Assembly: GCA_030595845.1 (NCBI GenBank)
Contig: JAUVCL010000009.1
Coordinates: forward strand, 1-23,838
DNA: 23,838 bases
Direction of reading: 5' to 3'
Source: Campylobacterota bacterium
Lineage (GTDB): Bacteria; Campylobacterota; Campylobacteria; Campylobacterales; Sulfurovaceae
The position numbers and the translations under genes were made by a program. The notes below the pieces were generated by a model, which searched no databases, was not told where the DNA came from, and worked only from the letters and a program-made list of their open reading frames with translations. Below, in pieces: positions 22,801-23,838 of the stretch (position 1 is its first letter; the number at the start of each line of letters is the position of its first letter).

Positions 22801-23429
22801 GTCAAAAACATTTTTTCCAAAGACTCACTGTCAATGTTTTCAACAGCCAATTCATTAATAAGCAATTTTCCATCATCAAGAGAAGCTTCCAGTGAAACAT
22901 TTGTTACATTGGTATCTAGCTGTAGCATAAGACGGTCAATACCTATCTCATCATTCGCAACCATTACATCTTCCACATCTAACACAGTTTTAGAAATAAG
23001 AATGCCCTGCTCTTCAAAAGGCTTAACGTCTACATGTACTTTATCAACAAGTATCACTACAGGAAGAGGCGCGGAACTACTGTTATCCTCACTTGTAGGA
23101 AAAGAGTCAATAAGTGCCTTGACGACATCAACATCCAAAGCTTCTACACTTATCTCATTGATGGCTACTCTTTTATATAAAATCTTGGATGGGTTCCATG
23201 AAAATGTTATTTTTTTTGTAAGTGTTTCTCCATCAAACTTCAATTCAGAGATCTTCACCCCTGTAAAAACATTACCTCTGATATCGTCATACGATATTTT
23301 ATAATCAGGAGCAAAAGCATCTGCTACTTTTTTAATAACAAAAGAAGAGTTTGCCGCAAAAACAATGGCAACGATCAAAACAACAACAAAAATCAGGAAA
23401 CTATAAAATATTTTTTTTAACAAAATCAA
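19809..23429 (-). CDS. tamB: Translocation and assembly module protein TamB (AsmA-like, DUF490 C-terminus)
   Basis: A 1206-residue inner-membrane-anchored periplasmic protein that, with TamA, acts in outer-membrane biogenesis; the family is thought to form a hydrophobic groove for lipid transport. A single membrane segment (about 8-26) is followed by long beta-strand-rich repeats. The C-terminal DUF490 region is recognisable: GEVNILKGGSYTFEGKRFVLD, FTGNPNKPILDM, VSGTPAAPNITFSSVPSL and KEQILSIILF. The N-terminal third holds three similar modules (about 122-238, 239-372, 373-445), with related openings LPVVILVDK, LIPKEVRLEK and LIPKYVILKS, the first two ending in Asp/Glu/Lys-rich linkers. The start is a TTG at 23429 overlapping the tamA stop by 4 nt (TTGA), with no strong ribosome site, implying coupling to tamA. 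Confidence 0.93.
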   Translation of the reverse strand: MILLKKIFYSFLIFVVVLIVAIVFAANSSFVIKKVADAFAPDYKISYDDIRGNVFTGVKISELKFDGETLTKKITFSWNPSKILYKRVAINEISVEALDVDVVKALIDSFPTSEDNSSSAPLPVVILVDKVHVDVKPFEEQGILISKTVLDVEDVMVANDEIGIDRLMLQLDTNVTNVSLEASLDDGKLLINELAVENIDSESLEKMFLTDKTDANVSKNDKVVAKEESVEKEEVMNPLIPKEVRLEKFIAILKPRLYKSAKIETLSVHIYDLDANVEKIMENDKESITVDKFSLLLDSNVSHIDISGNLKGETLIFEDINLKEINTLALQALFVSETNASVVDDIDENRTIIADDKKPEDQKAEKDQEVNNLIPKYVILKSLRTEILPAKYDPVDMTSLLLLAKDIKFDIAKVLIEEGSIDLNGATNLSNISYSGKIKDNQISGPIVLRPNKALFTLYELPVRREAIGDITIDIDASKEYVVIDLKAKAEQILIVEKPENNSTDENASKVFNVDIDSLLSHVVYTIADNTMVADTEILISTPYAEDISITNQFLMDKNMSYSGEIKVEKLIGIDAKLLKPLDNFHVKYKGDLSSIHTDISSDSLKGSFNSDDFKKGNLHLETTKTIDVDKMLTLPGELNGTKVNVVIDIPLDFEKITPIYAKAKINSNISNIDADIMYGKGIEANITSTIPDDSLLKHFDENVKWDALSPLVIKGTMGDKGIAVKLKSKALSSDIKYSLDNGEVDGKIRLSGLVVEVKGIAEEKITIKSNVNSIKSLLDSVQSLYTLEGLPPIEGALNLSAEIIKLEQANVSLTSPRIIYHADRETEYALSDVKLVVAADKSRVQLDSYNVVYDEMRIFSTKPSIVTMKEENIEISELWINDQLKVTGTYNTSTKKGNITADAKSLHIGHKMIDLDSAINIKTVLNEEKTSINGKIILLGGDIHYDMATKSYPSDSDILVVQDMKDEEASLFMENLSALVEVKTKKPLVYKQGPIDIKIAVDMAINKAEQSELMVLGEVNILKGGSYTFEGKRFVLDRSNIYFTGNPNKPILDMSVKYQSLNHLITIGVSGTPAAPNITFSSVPSLQKEQILSIILFDSEEGAGTNSGADMMKMMGGAMAKSALNDLGIKLDHLAIGADGSVEVGKKITEKITFIYVNDVVPQVRVKYHHSARWESVLSADEESESYDIVYRRDFSDDDIMIFGR

Positions 23430-23838
23430 AATGATTGTCCTATCTGAAATGATATTCCATATTGGGAAGGATCTGCGACATTCATCCCCACATCCAGTTT
23501 AAAGGGTCCTATAGGCGTCATATAGCGAACACCAACCCCTGCTGAAGTAATAACCTCTCCCTTAAAATCATAGGCTGTATCTGTAAGCATAGTATTATCT
23601 GTAAAGACCGCTCCATAGAGATCACCCCATACCGGGTAATCTGCTTCAAGACTCAAGTTTGCCCAGGTAGAAGCACCATTAATAGTGTCTTCTGTAGGAG
23701 AGAGTATCACCCCTAACTCTCTAAATCCGTAAGCACGATTTGAAAAAGAACCCCCAGCAAAGAAATATTTTGATTCAGGAAGAGATTTTTCTGTCTCTTC
23801 ATCCACCACACCTACTATACCTACAGCAGCCAGTGTCA
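23426..23838 (-). CDS. tamA: Outer-membrane assembly protein TamA, C-terminal barrel (5' part outside window)
   Basis: C-terminal part (about 136 codons) of an Omp85-family beta-barrel; the frame stays open to the window edge, so the GTG at 23809 is internal and not a start. The loop-6 motif region appears as SNRAYGFRELG, a variant of the family's VRGY/F lid motif. It is followed by alternating barrel strands (LSLEADYPVW, LYGAVFTD, SAGVGVRYMTPIGPFKLDVG) and the terminal strand GISFQIGQSF, ending in the C-terminal phenylalanine of a beta-signal. The loop RY-TPIGP-KLD is typical of Omp85/TamA last strands. It overlaps tamB by 4 nt, which supports TamA over BamA. The POTRA domains and signal peptide would lie outside the window. 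Confidence 0.9.
   Translation of the reverse strand, partial: TLAAVGIVGVVDEETEKSLPESKYFFAGGSFSNRAYGFRELGVILSPTEDTINGASTWANLSLEADYPVWGDLYGAVFTDNTMLTDTAYDFKGEVITSAGVGVRYMTPIGPFKLDVGMNVADPSQYGISFQIGQSF

Noticed and set aside
22681..23304. 207-codon plus-strand frame opposite tamB
   Set aside because: Ser/Thr-rich antisense shadow of the Asp/Glu-rich tamB coding strand; no ribosome site or family features.
23426..23809. GTG at 23809 as the start of a separate 127-residue protein
   Set aside because: The frame continues open to the window edge and the sequence is the C-terminal barrel of TamA, so the GTG is an internal valine.
1..23838. tRNA, rRNA, tmRNA or insertion sequences
   Set aside because: No cloverleaf, conserved rRNA segments, transposase frames or target duplications were seen in the gaps.

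Overview
The window looks like chromosomal DNA of a Campylobacterota (epsilonproteobacterial) relative of Sulfurovum/Sulfurimonas. The evidence is an AT-rich sequence with lysine-AAA-rich genes, a carboxynorspermidine decarboxylase, a dimeric all-alpha dUTPase, a short-type PurL, a TamA/TamB pair, and the rpmH-rnpA-yidC-jag-mnmE block. The genus assignment is inference, made without a database search.

Layout. (1) 1-4441, minus strand: a tightly coupled nucleotide-sugar operon read wecB > wecC > ugd > sugar epimerase (cut by the window edge). It would make UDP-ManNAcA and UDP-GlcA/UDP-GalA for a surface polysaccharide. (2) 4442-4776: AT-rich gap holding the likely operon leader. (3) 4777-8801, minus: purL then purH (de novo purine synthesis), separated by a gap with an 85-nt multi-bulge hairpin and a REP-like palindrome. 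(4) 8802-9022: divergent purL/dut gap with two more copies of the same palindrome in inverted orientation. (5) 9023-9703, plus: dut. (6) 9734-15089, minus: the core operon rpmH > rnpA > yidC > jag > mnmE, continued by a small Sel1-like membrane protein and a lipoprotein. It covers ribosome and RNase P parts, membrane insertion and tRNA modification, plus two envelope proteins of unknown role. (7) 15178-15657, minus: a stand-alone degenerate GGDEF-like protein, divergent from nspC (15741-16880, plus), the last step of the alternative spermidine route. (8) 16891-19533, minus: a hybrid sensor kinase with a NIT-like sensor. (9) 19534-19808: a gap with a promoter and a candidate structured RNA. (10) 19809-23838, minus: tamB and the C-terminal part of tamA (outer-membrane/lipid transport module).

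Most of the window is housekeeping sequence; I see no defence island, phage or CRISPR array. The least explained signals are: the candidate structured RNA between tamB and the kinase; two genes (wecB, rnpA) whose conserved N-termini can only be reached from a non-standard start codon such as ATA; an nspC start codon lying 5 nt after a perfect extended -10 box (leaderless mRNA); and a REPIN-like palindrome family bracketing purL together with a separate large hairpin.
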